DNA of 64,000 nt, taken from Flagellimonas pelagia. Lineage in GTDB: Bacteria > Bacteroidota > Bacteroidia > Flavobacteriales > Flavobacteriaceae. Made by a program: the position numbers and the translations under genes. The stretch covers positions 62,001-126,000 of the forward strand of contig NZ_QXFI01000033.1 of NCBI RefSeq assembly GCF_003584135.1. The letters run 5' to 3'. The notes under the pieces were generated by a model. It saw nothing but the letters and a program-made list of their open reading frames with translations. It was not told the DNA's origin and did no database searches. Shown one piece after another: positions 24,010 to 31,137 of this stretch; position 1 is the stretch's first letter, and every line of letters starts with the position of its first letter.

Positions 24010-24798
24010 ATGTCGGAAACCCTATATAAAGTACTGGATTTCAGTCGGCCTATCGACAGACAGTCTTTCATGGAGGTAATCAGTGAATTGGACAGTCTTC
24101 CCCCTTCCCACAAAAAGCATGCGCTTTCAGAAGGGCAACTGAAAACCCTTATCGCGGCCATCTTTACGTATGGACTTCATTATGACGAAGTCCCCAAAGA
24201 GCAAAGGGAACTGCTGTTAAAGGCCATTCTGGAAGATAAACAACCGCTGTTTGACCTGTCCCAAACCTTTGGAAGACATCTGATAAACAACCTGGGTAAT
24301 TCCGCGAAATTACAGCTGGAAGCACTAAAAAATATCGAATATGACTTTAAACGGCCATTGTCCAATGAACCGCTAGTGGATTTTGTAGAAATGGAACTCT
24401 TGGACCAGACCACCTCGTACCGGAAATGGGAATATGGCCGATTCTCCGTAGCTTATTTAACAGCGCATTTTTCGACGCAGGCCCAATGGAAAAAAGTGGA
24501 GAAAACCGTGAAAGAAAAGAAACCACGCCCCGAAGCTTATCTCAAAAATTTTGATAAGGAACTGGAAAATGCACGCTATGGTCTCGATGCCCATGAACAA
24601 GTACTACTACATCTTGTCGTAAAGGCCAAGCTCCTGCCCGAGAAGACTACTATGGCCGATTATTTGTTGGCGGGCTCTATAGTGCAACAACACCTGCTCG
24701 GCCTCTCCCTTCGGCTCGAAAAACTTGCCAAGGCATTGGTAAATGTTATAGAGCGAACTCCAAACATAAACAAACGCAGGGGCGGCCCTAAATTATGA
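24010..24798 (+). CDS. hypothetical mobile-element protein, 262 aa
   Basis: Not recognised. A helical soluble protein with a basic C-terminal tail (TPNINKRRGGPKL). No signal peptide or clear membrane segment. It overlaps the next gene by 4 bp (ATGA), so the two are a translationally coupled pair. The pair stands before the oriT-like region and the mobilisation genes, which suggests an element-specific role such as replication or regulation; this is context only. Confidence 0.55.
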   Translation: MSETLYKVLDFSRPIDRQSFMEVISELDSLPPSHKKHALSEGQLKTLIAAIFTYGLHYDEVPKEQRELLLKAILEDKQPLFDLSQTFGRHLINNLGNSAKLQLEALKNIEYDFKRPLSNEPLVDFVEMELLDQTTSYRKWEYGRFSVAYLTAHFSTQAQWKKVEKTVKEKKPRPEAYLKNFDKELENARYGLDAHEQVLLHLVVKAKLLPEKTTMADYLLAGSIVQQHLLGLSLRLEKLAKALVNVIERTPNINKRRGGPKL

Positions 24799-25280
24799 TT
24801 CCGTCGGAAAAACTGCTCAGCTATCTGGAGGAATTGGCCAAGGAGGAACATCCCGAGGTCAACGGCAAGGAATATTCCCTATCACAGGTCCTTTTGGCCG
24901 AGCGTCTGGTACGCGATGTACAAAATGCAATCGGTATCGGTTCGCAAAAACCAAAACTTTCCCGTAGGCGGGCCTTTATCGTAATCTTGGAGGAACGTTA
25001 TTACAACGTCCCGAACTATCCAGAAGGACTTACCCTTCGTGGTATCCACAGAAGGGCTTCCCAACGGTTCGAATATATGAACAGAGACGTAAAATCCTTT
25101 ACAACGCCCATGGAGGTGCATCCCAAAGACCCCTGTACTTTTTATGAGGACAACGCCCATGGCAAGGCACGCTATAGATCCGCATTAAAGCATCTCGTAT
25201 TGGAATCCCATAGATACTTTGAGGTTCCTGAAGCCGAGGCCTCCCTTAAAATCCTTTTCGAGGACGTTAAACTCTGCTGA
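24795..25280 (+). CDS. hypothetical mobile-element protein, 161 aa
   Basis: Not recognised. A soluble protein with a conserved-looking middle (LRGIHRRASQRFEYMNRDVKSF) followed by a Pro-rich turn and a helical C-terminus; the basic helix could contact DNA. It is coupled to the 262-aa gene by an ATGA overlap, and its stop lies 9 bp before the hairpins of the candidate oriT. Confidence 0.55.
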   Translation: MIPSEKLLSYLEELAKEEHPEVNGKEYSLSQVLLAERLVRDVQNAIGIGSQKPKLSRRRAFIVILEERYYNVPNYPEGLTLRGIHRRASQRFEYMNRDVKSFTTPMEVHPKDPCTFYEDNAHGKARYRSALKHLVLESHRYFEVPEAEASLKILFEDVKLC

Positions 25281-25289
25281 ATCCATTTA

Positions 25290-25400
25290 CCGTACAACAC
25301 TCCGTGTACGGCAAAGCCCTTATTGACTTGAGATATGTTTTAGGTTTGGCCTAAGTTAATCGGAGGTCACGTAGCAAGTTGTGTTTTTGCTAACAAAAAC
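25290..25400. other. candidate oriT upstream of mobC-relaxase
   Basis: Three perfect inverted repeats in 111 bp without a gene: CCGTACA / TGTACGG (25290-25296, 25305-25311), TTAGG / CCTAA (25340-25344, 25350-25354), and GTTTTTG / CAAAAAC (25383-25389, 25394-25400). The last is followed by CCTACGCACTTCG, a plausible nick region. The position, directly upstream of a MobC-like gene and a relaxase gene, is where mobilisable elements keep their transfer origin. The nick site is not proven. Confidence 0.55.
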
Positions 25401-25452
25401 CCTACGCACTTCGTTTGAAGGTTGCTTTGTGATGCTCACAAAATATATAAAA

Positions 25453-25800
25453 ATGGGAAGGCCAAAAAAAGAATTGACGTCATTGAAAATAATACAGGTC
25501 AACATCAGAATGACCGTTGATGACTATATCAAGGTTTCCCTTAGTGCGGAGACCATTGGCTTATCTATAACCGAATATATCCGAAGAAAGATTACCAAAA
25601 GGTCCCTGCCAAAGAAAAGGATAAGCCCATATGACCGGAAACTTTTTGTTGAACTGAGCCGGGTGGGAAACAATCTGAACCAAATTACCAAGGTGGTAAA
25701 CTCGGGCATTTGGGACCCTTTCAGTATTCATAGACAATTGGAAGAAGTAAAAGTGCTATTGCAATATCTTAAATCAAATATCGCACACAATGATTGGTAA
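25453..25800 (+). CDS. MobC-like relaxosome protein
   Basis: 115 aa from the ATG at 25453 (MGRPKKELTS...); an earlier in-frame start at 25381 overlaps the oriT-like repeats and is less likely. A ribbon-helix-helix-type start (VNIRMTVDDYIKVSLSAETIGLSITEYIRRKI) is followed by the MobC signature LSRVGNNLNQITKVVNSG. MobC-type proteins bind oriT and help the relaxase open the DNA. It overlaps the relaxase gene by 11 bp. Confidence 0.8.
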   Translation: MGRPKKELTSLKIIQVNIRMTVDDYIKVSLSAETIGLSITEYIRRKITKRSLPKKRISPYDRKLFVELSRVGNNLNQITKVVNSGIWDPFSIHRQLEEVKVLLQYLKSNIAHNDW

Positions 25801-26839
25801 GATAGTCATAGGAAAGGATTTTTATGGAGTGCTGGCCTACAATGAAAAAAAGGTACGTGAAGGGTTCGGGTATGTCATTGACTCAAATATCGAGCATTCC
25901 ACCCCCGTTAAAATGACGCAGGAATTCAATTTGATAAGGGAACTTCGTCCAAGCCTTGGCAAAGCAGTTCTTCATGTATCCCTGAACTTACCGCACTCGG
26001 ATTATTTGGATGATAAGACGTTCGTATCGTTTGGGTGTGATTATTTGATGAAGATGGGTTTTGACAACAATCAATTTATAATGTACCGTCATACCGATAC
26101 CGAACATGAACATATCCATATCATAGCCAATCGGGTAAGGTATTCGGGGAGATTAACAAGTGACAGTAATATTAAAAGAAGAAGCCGTAAAATACTTGAT
26201 AATCTGGAAAAGAAATACGGACTAACCCAAATTGTTGGTAACACAAATATCAAAAAATCACTTACCCAAAAAGAAATAGAGAAGACCCTAAGAACGGGCA
26301 ATGTTCCAATTAAACTTGTTATTCAAGACAAAGTCGGTTCGGTAATTTCAAAGGCAACGGACACAGCGCAATTCATCACGTTACTACAACAACAAAATAT
26401 TTCTCCAAGATTCAACATTAGCAAAACATCGGGAAGAGTCTCGGGCATATCCTTCAAATATCAGGGAGTTGTATATAAAGGCAGTACACTCGGTAAAAAA
26501 TTTTCATGGAACAGCATCGTAAAACATATCGCTTATGAGCAAACAAGAGACCGTTCAGTTATACTATCGGCTAATGAAAAAGAACGAGGAACTCATCTTA
26601 CTGGCGAAAGAAACAATGGAACGACAATCAGGCCTGAACAAAGAAATAATAGAACTGCGCAAGGCACTGAAAATTCTTCTGGGCAATCAGAAGGTCATCT
26701 GGGAAAAACTGAAGGAGATGGAACAGTCCAACCTCTAGTAGATGAAACGGAATGGAATCCGTTTAAACTTGAACTTATGGATGAAGGTATCAAGAAAAAG
26801 CGCAAAAGAAAGAAGAAAAAGAAAGGACTGAACCTATAG
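25790..26839 (+). CDS. relaxase / mobilisation nuclease (MOBP-like)
   Basis: 349 aa. The N-terminal 170 residues form a relaxase domain: motif III HEHIHIIANRV (three-histidine metal site) near residue 105, an upstream candidate nucleophile Tyr in FYGVLAYNEKK, and a conserved SLNLPHSD. It nicks oriT and carries the strand to the recipient. The C-terminal 100 residues are low-complexity and hydrophilic, ending in a run of Lys/Arg (KKKRKRKKKKKG), and host a second gene in another frame (26535-26738). At 349 aa it fits small Bacteroidota mobilisation relaxases. Confidence 0.85.
   Translation: MIGKIVIGKDFYGVLAYNEKKVREGFGYVIDSNIEHSTPVKMTQEFNLIRELRPSLGKAVLHVSLNLPHSDYLDDKTFVSFGCDYLMKMGFDNNQFIMYRHTDTEHEHIHIIANRVRYSGRLTSDSNIKRRSRKILDNLEKKYGLTQIVGNTNIKKSLTQKEIEKTLRTGNVPIKLVIQDKVGSVISKATDTAQFITLLQQQNISPRFNISKTSGRVSGISFKYQGVVYKGSTLGKKFSWNSIVKHIAYEQTRDRSVILSANEKERGTHLTGERNNGTTIRPEQRNNRTAQGTENSSGQSEGHLGKTEGDGTVQPLVDETEWNPFKLELMDEGIKKKRKRKKKKKGLNL
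26535..26738 (+). CDS. overlapping out-of-frame small coiled-coil protein, 67 aa
   Basis: A frame of 67 codons lies wholly inside the relaxase 3' part, in the +1 frame. It encodes MSKQETVQLYYRLMKKNEEL... then a heptad-like helix (LRKALKILLGNQKVIWEKLKEM), with a normal ATG. The relaxase frame over the same DNA is low-complexity, as expected when a gene is overprinted. The heptad pattern suggests a dimer-forming mobilisation accessory; this needs comparative support. Confidence 0.45.
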   Translation: MSKQETVQLYYRLMKKNEELILLAKETMERQSGLNKEIIELRKALKILLGNQKVIWEKLKEMEQSNL

Positions 26840-26847
26840 AAGATATT

Positions 26848-27138
26848 ATGAAAGAGAACAAGAAGTTACAATCTTCGGAATTAACTCCATCTGAAGTTCA
26901 GGTACTGGAGATGATACGGAACAAAAGGTTCCTATCCATTAAGTTGATAATCAAAAACGGGGAGGTCGATACAATCGAGGGTTTGGAGCGACTACATACA
27001 GGAGAGCGTATTATCGATATGTTGAAACAACATGATTTTCAGAATCTTGAAATCAAGCAAAGTAATGGTAAAATTGTTTGCGTGAACAGGATATTCAAAA
27101 AAAAGATAAACCCGTGTACCAAAACCAAAAGTTGTTAA
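26848..27138 (+). CDS. hypothetical protein, 96 aa
   Basis: Not recognised. It begins 8 bp after the relaxase stop. A helix-turn-helix-like start (ELTPSEVQVLEMIRNKRFLSIKLII) is followed by a mixed region and a basic Cys-containing tail. It could be a small DNA-binding partner of the mobilisation operon. No family is assigned. Confidence 0.45.
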   Translation: MKENKKLQSSELTPSEVQVLEMIRNKRFLSIKLIIKNGEVDTIEGLERLHTGERIIDMLKQHDFQNLEIKQSNGKIVCVNRIFKKKINPCTKTKSC

Positions 27139-27271
27139 CCAACAACTCATAAGTATGGATAAAATATTGATTTCTTGAGATTTTAATCAATTAAAAAAAG
27201 GTAAATTAAAGCCTGCTTTCACAAATACGGGAGTGACCTTCAAACACAGGAGCTGTCGATATTTATAGGAA

Positions 27272-27454
27272 ATGTCAAACTCAATACTTGAGCTAAAGCA
27301 GAAAAACAAAAAATTCGACAGCGCATGGCTGAAAACCTATGAAGGTTTTGAAGATTACTCGGAAGAAGATGCGGAAAAGATTGTAGAACAGCTTCAAGCA
27401 CTTGCCAACATAGTCTGTGACCATGTCCAAAAGGTAAGTAAAGACGAAGATTAA
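27272..27454 (+). CDS. hypothetical small protein, 60 aa
   Basis: Not recognised. A small, charged, largely helical protein. It lies 133 bp after the 96-aa gene and is followed by a weak terminator. Coding composition is plausible, but there is no family support. Confidence 0.35.
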   Translation: MSNSILELKQKNKKFDSAWLKTYEGFEDYSEEDAEKIVEQLQALANIVCDHVQKVSKDED

Positions 27455-27466
27455 ATTTAAAAAACA

Positions 27467-27485
27467 GCAACTAAATAATAGTTGC
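27467..27485 (+). terminator. weak intrinsic terminator
   Basis: GCAACTA / TAGTTGC, 7-bp stem with a 5-nt AATAA loop, followed by ATTTTAG. It separates the mobilisation genes from the HicB-Fic operon. Confidence 0.5.
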
Positions 27486-27492
27486 ATTTTAG

Positions 27493-27537
27493 TATCTTTG
27501 ATAATGGGTGGATTTAGGATTATGTTCGTGAACGAAC
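27493..27537 (+). promoter_or_regulatory. promoter and palindrome before the HicB-Fic operon
   Basis: -7 box TATCTTTG at 27493-27500. Just downstream is a palindrome, GTTCG / CGAAC (27524-27528, 27533-27537) around TGAA, within the 5' leader of about 70 nt. The HicB-like protein has a ribbon-helix-helix domain and could bind here to repress its own operon; inferred. Confidence 0.5.
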
Positions 27538-27577
27538 GAAACAATAGGGAATAAAGCGGATCAGGAAAATAGAAGCA

Positions 27578-27949
27578 ATGGCAGATAATTTGGAACATGA
27601 AGGGTATTTCGGTTCTGTGGAGTATAGTTCTCGGGACGGGCTGCTACACGGAAAAGTTATCGGAATAAACGACTTGGTCAGCTATGAGGGTACTTCGGTC
27701 AAAGAGCTGAAGGAGGCTTTTGAAGGGTCCGTCGACCATTATCTTGAAACCTGCAAGGAGCTTGGTAAAGAACCGAACAGGTTTTATAGGGGAGGGTTCA
27801 ATATCCGTACATCCAGTGAAATCCACAGGGAGCTTTCGATAATGGCCGAAAGGAAAAAAATGAAACTGAACGAACTGGTCAACAAGGCCTTTGATTATCT
27901 GGTAAAGAACGAGGACAAGGTCCTGAACCAAAATAAGGTCGAACAATGA
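27578..27949 (+). CDS. HicB-like protein with ribbon-helix-helix domain
   Basis: 123 aa. The N-terminal half has the HicB fold pattern (GYFGSVEYSSRDGLLHGKVIGINDLVSYEGTS then FEGSVDHYLETC). The C-terminal half has a ribbon-helix-helix motif (GGFNIRTSSEIHRELSIMAERKKMKLNELVNKAF), as in HicB-family antitoxins. There is no HicA toxin beside it; the downstream gene encodes a Fic protein. It probably regulates the operon. Its stop overlaps the start of a 45-codon gene (ATGA). The classical HicAB role is therefore doubtful here. Confidence 0.75.
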   Translation: MADNLEHEGYFGSVEYSSRDGLLHGKVIGINDLVSYEGTSVKELKEAFEGSVDHYLETCKELGKEPNRFYRGGFNIRTSSEIHRELSIMAERKKMKLNELVNKAFDYLVKNEDKVLNQNKVEQ

Positions 27950-28083
27950 GAACGGGAACCAAAAGAATGTTGACCGCAAGTGGGGAATGGGCCAAACATT
28001 TGAGGCCATTTCGAAAAAGAGTGTTCTGGAAAGCCGAAAGACAGGCCCAAAAGAAAATAGAAATCGATTCAAAATTCAAATAG
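27946..28083 (+). CDS. small basic protein, 45 aa, between HicB-like and Fic genes
   Basis: ATG overlaps the HicB-like stop by 4 bp (ATGA), and the TAG at 28081-28083 lies 3 bp before the Fic start, so it is a fully coupled third gene of the operon. The product is very basic: MRTGTKRMLTASGEWAKH at the start, then RKRVFWKAERQAQKK. It could bind nucleic acid or be a short Fic partner. No family was recognised; the tight coupling on both sides is the main evidence. Confidence 0.55.
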   Translation: MRTGTKRMLTASGEWAKHLRPFRKRVFWKAERQAQKKIEIDSKFK

Positions 28084-28086
28084 CCC

Positions 28087-28926
28087 ATGGAAGGAAAGGA
28101 TCCGTTCGTCGCAACCAGAAAAAAATACGATTCCCTAAAGGAGAAATACGATAAATTGATCGTATCGGCCTTTGATGCCGATGATTTCAGGAGATACAAT
28201 GAAATCCTGTTTTCCGCCCACAGTTGTGGTATAGAGGGCAATAGCTTCAGCGTGGACGACACGAGGGAGCTTAAGGAAAAGGGGTATGCCGTTAATCTTG
28301 TCAACAAGACCTTACTGGAAGCGTTCGAAATAATGGACCATTTCAATGCCTACGATTATATCCTGAAAAACAAGGGTTCCGATTTCAACGAATCCTTCGT
28401 AAGAACGGTACATAAAATATTGACCAAAAATACATTGCCTTATAAAGGCCACAAACCCGGCGAATATGCCAAGACCCAAATGGCGGCCGGCGATACGGTA
28501 TTCCGTGACACCAAAAAGGCCATAGCGAACATGCCAAGGCTTCTGGCCAGTTTTGACGATGCCATCAAAAACAAAAAAACGCACCCTTTGGAGTTGAGCG
28601 CCATATTCCACAAAATGTTCATTTACAGCCATCCCTTTCCGGATGGTAACGGAAGGTTAGGCCGGTTGCTGTCCAATTTTATTCTGGAGAAGTTCAAACA
28701 TCCCCATATCATTATTTTAAAGGAGGATAGGCAGGAATATATCGATGCACTCAAAGCTTCCGAGAAGCACAACAATATGTTGGCGATAGTCAACTTTTTC
28801 TATGATACATCGATCAAGAGAATGCAAAATGAAATAGGTCAAAAAAAAAACCTTTCGAAGAATTTCAACTTGGGTTTTGAGGACGGGAATAAAAGAAAAA
28901 AGGGTTTTACAGGCCCAAAAAAATAG
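28087..28926 (+). CDS. Fic-domain protein (AMPylase type) with built-in inhibitory motif
   Basis: 279 aa. The Fic motif HPFPDGNGR (182-190) is fully conserved, with the catalytic His and the Mg/ATP-binding Asp, Asn and Arg. Near the N-terminus SCGIEGN (46-52) matches the inhibitory [ST]xxxE[GN] helix, so this is a class II (self-inhibited) Fic enzyme that transfers AMP from ATP to Ser, Thr or Tyr of target proteins. Targets are unknown. It is third in an operon with the HicB-like and 45-aa proteins. The self-inhibition means the HicB-like protein need not be its antitoxin. Confidence 0.85.
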   Translation: MEGKDPFVATRKKYDSLKEKYDKLIVSAFDADDFRRYNEILFSAHSCGIEGNSFSVDDTRELKEKGYAVNLVNKTLLEAFEIMDHFNAYDYILKNKGSDFNESFVRTVHKILTKNTLPYKGHKPGEYAKTQMAAGDTVFRDTKKAIANMPRLLASFDDAIKNKKTHPLELSAIFHKMFIYSHPFPDGNGRLGRLLSNFILEKFKHPHIIILKEDRQEYIDALKASEKHNNMLAIVNFFYDTSIKRMQNEIGQKKNLSKNFNLGFEDGNKRKKGFTGPKK

Positions 28927-28929
28927 CAT

Positions 28930-30546
28930 ATGGACTTAGAGGTATTCGAGCAATTTGCCAAGAAGGAAAAGGGAAGAATCATAGGTAAAAGTAATACGGC
29001 CGTCATTTACACCCGTGTTTCCAGCAAAGAGCAATTTGACAACAATGCCAGTCTAACTACCCAACTCAAATATTGCCAAGAGTATGCGATCAGAAAAAAG
29101 CTAGAGGTAATCGAATATTTCGGGGGAACCTATGAATCGGCAAAGAGCGACGAACGTAGGGAATTCCAAAAGATGCTAAGCTATGTCAAGCGACGCAAGA
29201 ACATCGGTTATATCATTGTCTATTCCTACGATAGGTTTTCAAGAACTGGCGCGAACGGTGCATATATCAGTGGGCAACTAAAGAAACAGGGAATAGCGGT
29301 CGTTTCGGCCACCCAGGAAATCGATGTTACAACAAGCGCAGGTACGTTCCAGGAAAATCTTTTCCACATGTTTTCCCACTTCGACAACCAAATCCGCAGG
29401 GACAAATCCATTACGGGCATGCAGGAGAAGTTACGGAAGGGATACTGGACGGGAGCTTATCCCTTTGGTTACACCAATACCAATCCCGGAAAGGGGAAGG
29501 TTCCTAATTTCGTGATTACCAAAAAAGGAAGACTACTCAAGCAAGCGTTTTTGTGGAAGGCGAACGCAAATATGTCCCATGTCGAGATTGCAAAACGCTT
29601 GGAAGAAAAGGGCTTGAATATCAACGCAAAAAAACTGACCGACCTTTTCAGGAACCCTTTTTACTGCGGGCTTATTGTCAATAGTCTGATTCCGGGAGAG
29701 GTAATTCCGGGAAAACATGAAGCTTTAATACCAAAGAAAGTATTTCTTAAAATCCATGATTTGCTTCACGCAGGGAATTCACCGAAGAAATATTCGTTCG
29801 ACGATGAAAACCTGCCATTGAAAAAGTTCGTCAGATCCTCGGTTTGCGGAACACCTTACACTGGATTTATCGTAAAGAAAAAGGGCCTGTATTATTACAA
29901 GAACAGGCGTAAGGGCAGTAAGGAAAACAGAAGTGCCAAAAAGCTCCATGTAGAATTTTTGAATCTATTGGGGAGGTTTACAATAGCCGATAGAAAGTAT
30001 ATCGAACCCTTGACCGAGATAATTCACGACACCCTGATCGATAAGAACCAAGAGGCACTTGACGACCAAAAAAGGTTGACCAAGGAACTCGGCCAGCTCG
30101 AAGAACAAATCAATACATTGGAAAGAAGGTTCGTTGTACTGAACGAGATTACAAAATCGCAGTACGACCTTTTTATGCCGGAACTAAAAGCAAAACAAAG
30201 GGAATTGGAGGTAAAACTGGAAAATGGGGGAATCAATAGTTCAAACCTCAAAAAGTCGGTAAAGATGGCACTTAACTATGCCTGTAACCTGCCTAAATTG
30301 TGGGAGTTAGGCGATTTGGAAACTAAAAGAGCCGTACAATATATGGTGTTCCCTGACGGGATTAGGTATGACTTCAAAAACAAGCTAGTTCAAACTTTTC
30401 GGGTCAATGAAATTTTTGGTGCAATCTCCTCGTTTTCAGATAATTGTAAGGAAATTGAAAAGGGGACTTTCCATCCAAATTGTGGAAAATCCCCTTTAGT
30501 GACCCAGGGAGGATTCGAACCCCCAACCCTCAGAGCCGAAATCTGA
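28930..30546 (+). CDS. large serine recombinase (integrase of the island)
   Basis: 538 aa. The resolvase domain starts AVIYTRVSSKEQ (catalytic Ser31) and has SYDRFSRTGANG and IRRDKSITGM. It is followed by a Recombinase domain (GYWTGAYPFGYTN, then LTDLFRNPFYCGLI) and a coiled-coil region (RLTKELGQLEEQINTLERRF). The usual Cys-pair zinc ribbon is absent; only SVCGTP remains. The last 19 or so codons read antisense into the tRNA-Arg gene (TQGGFEPPTLRAEI), so the gene ends inside its presumed attachment site. It begins 3 bp after the Fic stop. Role: integration and excision of the island at the tRNA. Confidence 0.85.
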   Translation: MDLEVFEQFAKKEKGRIIGKSNTAVIYTRVSSKEQFDNNASLTTQLKYCQEYAIRKKLEVIEYFGGTYESAKSDERREFQKMLSYVKRRKNIGYIIVYSYDRFSRTGANGAYISGQLKKQGIAVVSATQEIDVTTSAGTFQENLFHMFSHFDNQIRRDKSITGMQEKLRKGYWTGAYPFGYTNTNPGKGKVPNFVITKKGRLLKQAFLWKANANMSHVEIAKRLEEKGLNINAKKLTDLFRNPFYCGLIVNSLIPGEVIPGKHEALIPKKVFLKIHDLLHAGNSPKKYSFDDENLPLKKFVRSSVCGTPYTGFIVKKKGLYYYKNRRKGSKENRSAKKLHVEFLNLLGRFTIADRKYIEPLTEIIHDTLIDKNQEALDDQKRLTKELGQLEEQINTLERRFVVLNEITKSQYDLFMPELKAKQRELEVKLENGGINSSNLKKSVKMALNYACNLPKLWELGDLETKRAVQYMVFPDGIRYDFKNKLVQTFRVNEIFGAISSFSDNCKEIEKGTFHPNCGKSPLVTQGGFEPPTLRAEI

Positions 30547-30573
30547 TATTCTATCCAGTTGAACTACTGGGCC
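30500..30573 (-). tRNA. tRNA-Arg (anticodon UCG)
   Basis: A 74-nt cloverleaf read on the minus strand, including the discriminator base A: acceptor stem GGCCCAG / CTGGGTC (G-U pair at 2-71), anticodon loop TTTCGGC giving UCG (stem TCAGA / TCTGA), and T-arm GGGTTCGAATCC. CCA is not encoded. It reads CGA codons. The 3' half overlaps the end of the serine recombinase gene on the other strand, marking the attachment site of the island. Confidence 0.9.
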
Positions 30574-30584
30574 ATAAAAATATA

Positions 30585-31037
30585 TTAAGAACTAAGTTTT
30601 GCCTTTACGATGCTTGAAATGGTCTTGCCATCGGCTTGCCCTGCCAATTCCTTGGAAACAATGCCCATAACCTTACCCATATCCTGCATTCCCGAAGCAC
30701 CAACGGTTTCAATGGTTTTGACAACCACTTTTTCAATTTCTTCCTCGGACAATTGTTCGGGCAAGAATTTCTCGATCACCGCCGCCTGTGCAAGCTCTGG
30801 TCCGGCCAAATCCTCACGACCTTGTTGTTGGTAGATGGCCGCACTGTCCTTTCGTTGTTTCACCAACTTTTGGATCAGTTTCACTTCTTCTTCCTCTGAA
30901 AGTTCAGCACCGGCACCTGTTTCTGTTTTTGCCAGCAAAATAGCGGATTTAATGGCGCGCAACGATTCCAAGGCAACGGTATCCTTTGCCTTCATTGCGG
31001 CCTTCATCTCTGTCATTACCTTATCCTGCAAACCCAT
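30585..31037 (-). CDS. yqeY: GatB/YqeY domain protein
   Basis: 150 aa, matching the full length of YqeY. All-helical, with SLRAIKSAILLAKTETG near the start and AVIEKFLPEQLSEEEIE in the middle; the C-terminal part corresponds to the tail domain of GatB that contacts tRNA. The free-standing YqeY function is not settled; a link to tRNA-dependent amidation is suggested by the fold. It is the last chromosomal gene before the island, 11 bp from the tRNA-Arg gene. A terminator separates it from ftsZ upstream. Confidence 0.9.
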   Translation of the reverse strand: MGLQDKVMTEMKAAMKAKDTVALESLRAIKSAILLAKTETGAGAELSEEEEVKLIQKLVKQRKDSAAIYQQQGREDLAGPELAQAAVIEKFLPEQLSEEEIEKVVVKTIETVGASGMQDMGKVMGIVSKELAGQADGKTISSIVKAKLSS

Positions 31038-31072
31038 TTCTATCTATTTTGGGCTGCGAAGATAAAAAATAA

Positions 31073-31097
31073 ACCCGAAAGTATTTCACTTCCGGGT
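31073..31097 (-). terminator. intrinsic terminator after ftsZ
   Basis: ACCCGGAAGT / ACTTTCGGGT (one internal mismatch) with a 5-nt loop, followed on the minus strand by TTTATTTTTTA. It ends the dcw operon 41 bp after the ftsZ stop. Confidence 0.85.
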
Positions 31098-31137
31098 CTA
31101 TGCTTTCCATTAAAAATGGATGTTAATTTAAACACTA

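Noticed and set aside
30500..30546. VTQGGFEPPTLRAEI at the end of the serine recombinase as a conserved protein motif
   Set aside because: It is the translation of the tRNA-Arg gene on the other strand, not a protein domain.
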